Shown piece by piece: positions 62,361-64,000 of a stretch of 64,000 bases of DNA (position 1 is its first letter; every line of letters begins with the position of its first letter). The DNA is from Sulfuricystis multivorans (lineage in GTDB: Bacteria > Pseudomonadota > Gammaproteobacteria > Burkholderiales > Rhodocyclaceae): contig NZ_AP018718.1 in the NCBI RefSeq assembly GCF_003966565.1, positions 496,001 to 560,000 on the forward strand, read 5' to 3'. Under the pieces are notes generated by a model, which saw only the letters and a program-made list of their open reading frames with translations, was not told where the DNA came from and made no database searches. The translations under genes were made by a program, and so were the position numbers.

Positions 62361-64000
62361 ATGTCTTTTGCCACCTTTTCCTACCGTCATCGCGCGAGGG
62401 CTTCCTCTCAAGCGCTCCCGGAACGCATCGCCATGCTGCTTCACGAAGCGCGCTGGTTGCTCCTCGCAACGACCGGTCTTTACTTGGCGTTGATCCTTTT
62501 CGGGTATCACAACACCGATCCGGGCTGGTCACAGGCCGCGGATGTCGAGCACATCGCCAACCCCGGGGGGCGTTTCGGTGCTTGGCTGGCTGACTTATTA
62601 CTTTATTTGTTTGGCTTGTCAGCCTGGTGGTGGGTGGCGCTGCTGCTCATGCTGGTCGCGATGGGCTATCGCCGAGTGAATCGCTTGTTCGGTCCCGATC
62701 GCCGCCCGCTGGCGATTTGCCTGCTTGGCTTCGTTTTCTTCCTCGCGGCCAGTTGCGGATTGGAGGCCTTGCGTTTCTGGAGCTTGCAAGTTGAACTGCC
62801 GCTCGCGCCAGGCGGCCTGTTCGGTATCGAGATTGCCCGCTTGACAGCCGTCTATCTCGGCTTTACTGGAGGAACCTTGCTGTTGATGGCGGCGATGGCG
62901 GCGAGTTTCAGCTTGGTAACAGGATTGTCCTGGCCGGGATTTTTCGAGAGGCTGGGCGTGCTGCTGGAAGCCGGCTGGGGTGGACTGAACCGACTGTGGG
63001 AGGCATGGCAGGACCGCCGCTATGGTCGCGTCGTCGCCGACAAGCGCGAGGCGAAGGTCGAAAAAGTCTTGAAGAAACTCGAAGAAGCGCCGCCGGTGAA
63101 AATCGAGCCAGTCGCACTCGAGATTCCCTTGGCAAAAAAAGCGGAGGCCAGAATCGAGAAAGAACGACAGACGCCGCTATTCCCGGATTTGCCCGGCGAA
63201 GGGTTACCCCCATTACACCTGCTCGACGAAGCGAATCATGCCAAGGACGAGTTGCCGAGTGCCGAGACGCTCGAATTCACCTCGCGGCTGATCGAAAGGA
63301 AGCTTGCAGACTTCGGCGTTTCTGTGCAGGTGGTTTCCGCTCATCCCGGCCCGGTGGTGACGCGCTACGAGATCGAGCCCGCGACCGGCGTCAAGGGCGC
63401 GACCATCGTCAATCTGGCCAAGGATCTGGCGCGCGCACTCTCGCTGATCAGCATCCGCGTCGTCGAGACCGTGCCGGGCAAGAGCTGCATGGCACTTGAA
63501 CTGCCCAATCCGCGCAGGCAGACCGTGCGACTGTCGGAAATCCTCGGCGCCAAGGTCTATCACGACATGCACTCGCATCTGACGCTGGCGCTTGGCAAGG
63601 ACATCTCGGGCCAGCCGGTGGTCGCCGATCTGGCCAAGATGCCGCATCTGCTGGTGGCCGGCACTACCGGCTCCGGCAAGTCGGTGGGCATCAACGCGAT
63701 GATCCTGTCGCTGCTTTACAAATCCGAGCCCAAAGACGTGCGTCTGATCCTCGTCGACCCGAAGATGCTGGAATTGTCCGTGTATGAAGGCATTCCGCAT
63801 CTTATGGCGCCTGTCGTCACCGATATGAACAAGGCCGCCAACGCACTGCACTGGTGCGTCGGCGAGATGGAGCGGCGCTACAAGCTGATGAGTGCGGTCG
63901 GCGTGCGCAATCTCGCCGGCTTCAATGCCAAGATCAAGGAAGCCGAGAAGGCCGGTACATTCATACCCGATCCTCTCGCTTTGCCAGGCGACCCCGAAAC
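62361..64000 (+). CDS. ftsK: DNA translocase FtsK, N-terminal part (3' end outside window)
   Basis: About 546 residues are present. There are four N-terminal membrane helices (about residues 30-190), a short charged linker ([14 protein letters not shown] ... RIEKERQ), then the motor domain: [43 protein letters not shown] and Walker [26 protein letters not shown] (about 433-457) and [12 protein letters not shown]. The linker is short compared with E. coli FtsK, as in many betaproteobacteria. FtsK pumps DNA at the septum to resolve chromosome dimers. The gamma domain lies beyond the window. Confidence 0.96.
   Translation, partial: MSFATFSYRHRARASSQALPERIAMLLHEARWLLLATTGLYLALILFGYHNTDPGWSQAADVEHIANPGGRFGAWLADLLLYLFGLSAWWWVALLLMLVAMGYRRVNRLFGPDRRPLAICLLGFVFFLAASCGLEALRFWSLQVELPLAPGGLFGIEIARLTAVYLGFTGGTLLLMAAMAASFSLVTGLSWPGFFERLGVLLEAGWGGLNRLWEAWQDRRYGRVVADKREAKVEKVLKKLEEAPPVKIEPVALEIPLAKKAEARIEKERQTPLFPDLPGEGLPPLHLLDEANHAKDELPSAETLEFTSRLIERKLADFGVSVQVVSAHPGPVVTRYEIEPATGVKGATIVNLAKDLARALSLISIRVVETVPGKSCMALELPNPRRQTVRLSEILGAKVYHDMHSHLTLALGKDISGQPVVADLAKMPHLLVAGTTGSGKSVGINAMILSLLYKSEPKDVRLILVDPKMLELSVYEGIPHLMAPVVTDMNKAANALHWCVGEMERRYKLMSAVGVRNLAGFNAKIKEAEKAGTFIPDPLALPGDPE

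Overview
The window is a piece of a betaproteobacterial chromosome, most likely from the Rhodocyclales/Sterolibacteriaceae neighbourhood. This rests on the ribosomal-protein and RNA-polymerase gene order, tRNA-tuf-secE-nusG linkage, a PhaM-type PHA-granule protein, a fused isobutyryl-CoA mutase, and a branched-chain-type ABC transporter packed between acyl-CoA ligase-like genes. The genus assignment is inference from remembered protein families; no search was run. No CRISPR array, rRNA, prophage or complete insertion sequence was seen.

Left half (1-28.3 kb), metabolic and accessory. It opens with the 3' end of glmS and a divergent second EF-G. A decayed heavy-metal efflux locus follows (CzcI-like tail, intact CusF-like protein, an RND pump reduced to its two ends). 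Next come icmF behind a 20-bp ACGT-rich palindrome, an NAD-type isocitrate dehydrogenase gene divergent from leuCD, cfa, a TPMT-like methyltransferase, a ruined U32 (RlhA-like) gene and a Crp/Fnr regulator that looks leaderless. Seven tightly packed genes (13.0-21.3 kb) encode a long-chain-type acyl-CoA synthetase, a complete Liv-type ABC importer and a phenylacetate-CoA-ligase-like protein whose P-loop is degenerate; I read this as uptake and CoA activation of a carboxylic acid, not of an amino acid. After it are a DUF3365 haem protein, an internally deleted CoA-transferase, an AEC transporter, phaM, an orphan response regulator and a 155-bp inverted-repeat element. On the minus strand runs an operon of FAD-linked 2-hydroxyacid dehydrogenase, a wrecked indolepyruvate:ferredoxin oxidoreductase, a membrane-anchored methyltransferase and a ParA-like ATPase.

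Right half (28.3-60.7 kb), the core expression machinery on the plus strand: tRNA-Tyr, tRNA-Gly, tRNA-Thr, tuf, tRNA-Trp, secE, nusG, rplKAJL, rpoBC, rpsLG, fusA, a second tuf identical in sequence, then the S10, spc and alpha operons through rplQ. Recognisable control sites include a consensus spc promoter, a str promoter overlapping the end of rpoC, an L10-type leader, rho-independent terminators after both tuf genes, after rplL and after rplQ, and two boxA-like sequences, one directly before rpsJ, which encodes NusE. The window ends with an Smr-domain gene and trxB on the minus strand and the 5' part of ftsK.

The most striking local theme is gene decay by internal deletion: four different loci between 2.3 and 26.9 kb (RND pump, U32 protein, CoA-transferase, indolepyruvate oxidoreductase) keep both ends and have lost the middle, and three of them sit directly against an intact downstream gene with overlapping or adjacent stop and start codons. 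The most testable regulatory ideas are the boxA-like sites at tuf and rpsJ, the palindrome over the icmF promoter, and the leaderless Crp-family gene. I found no clearly new multi-gene system.
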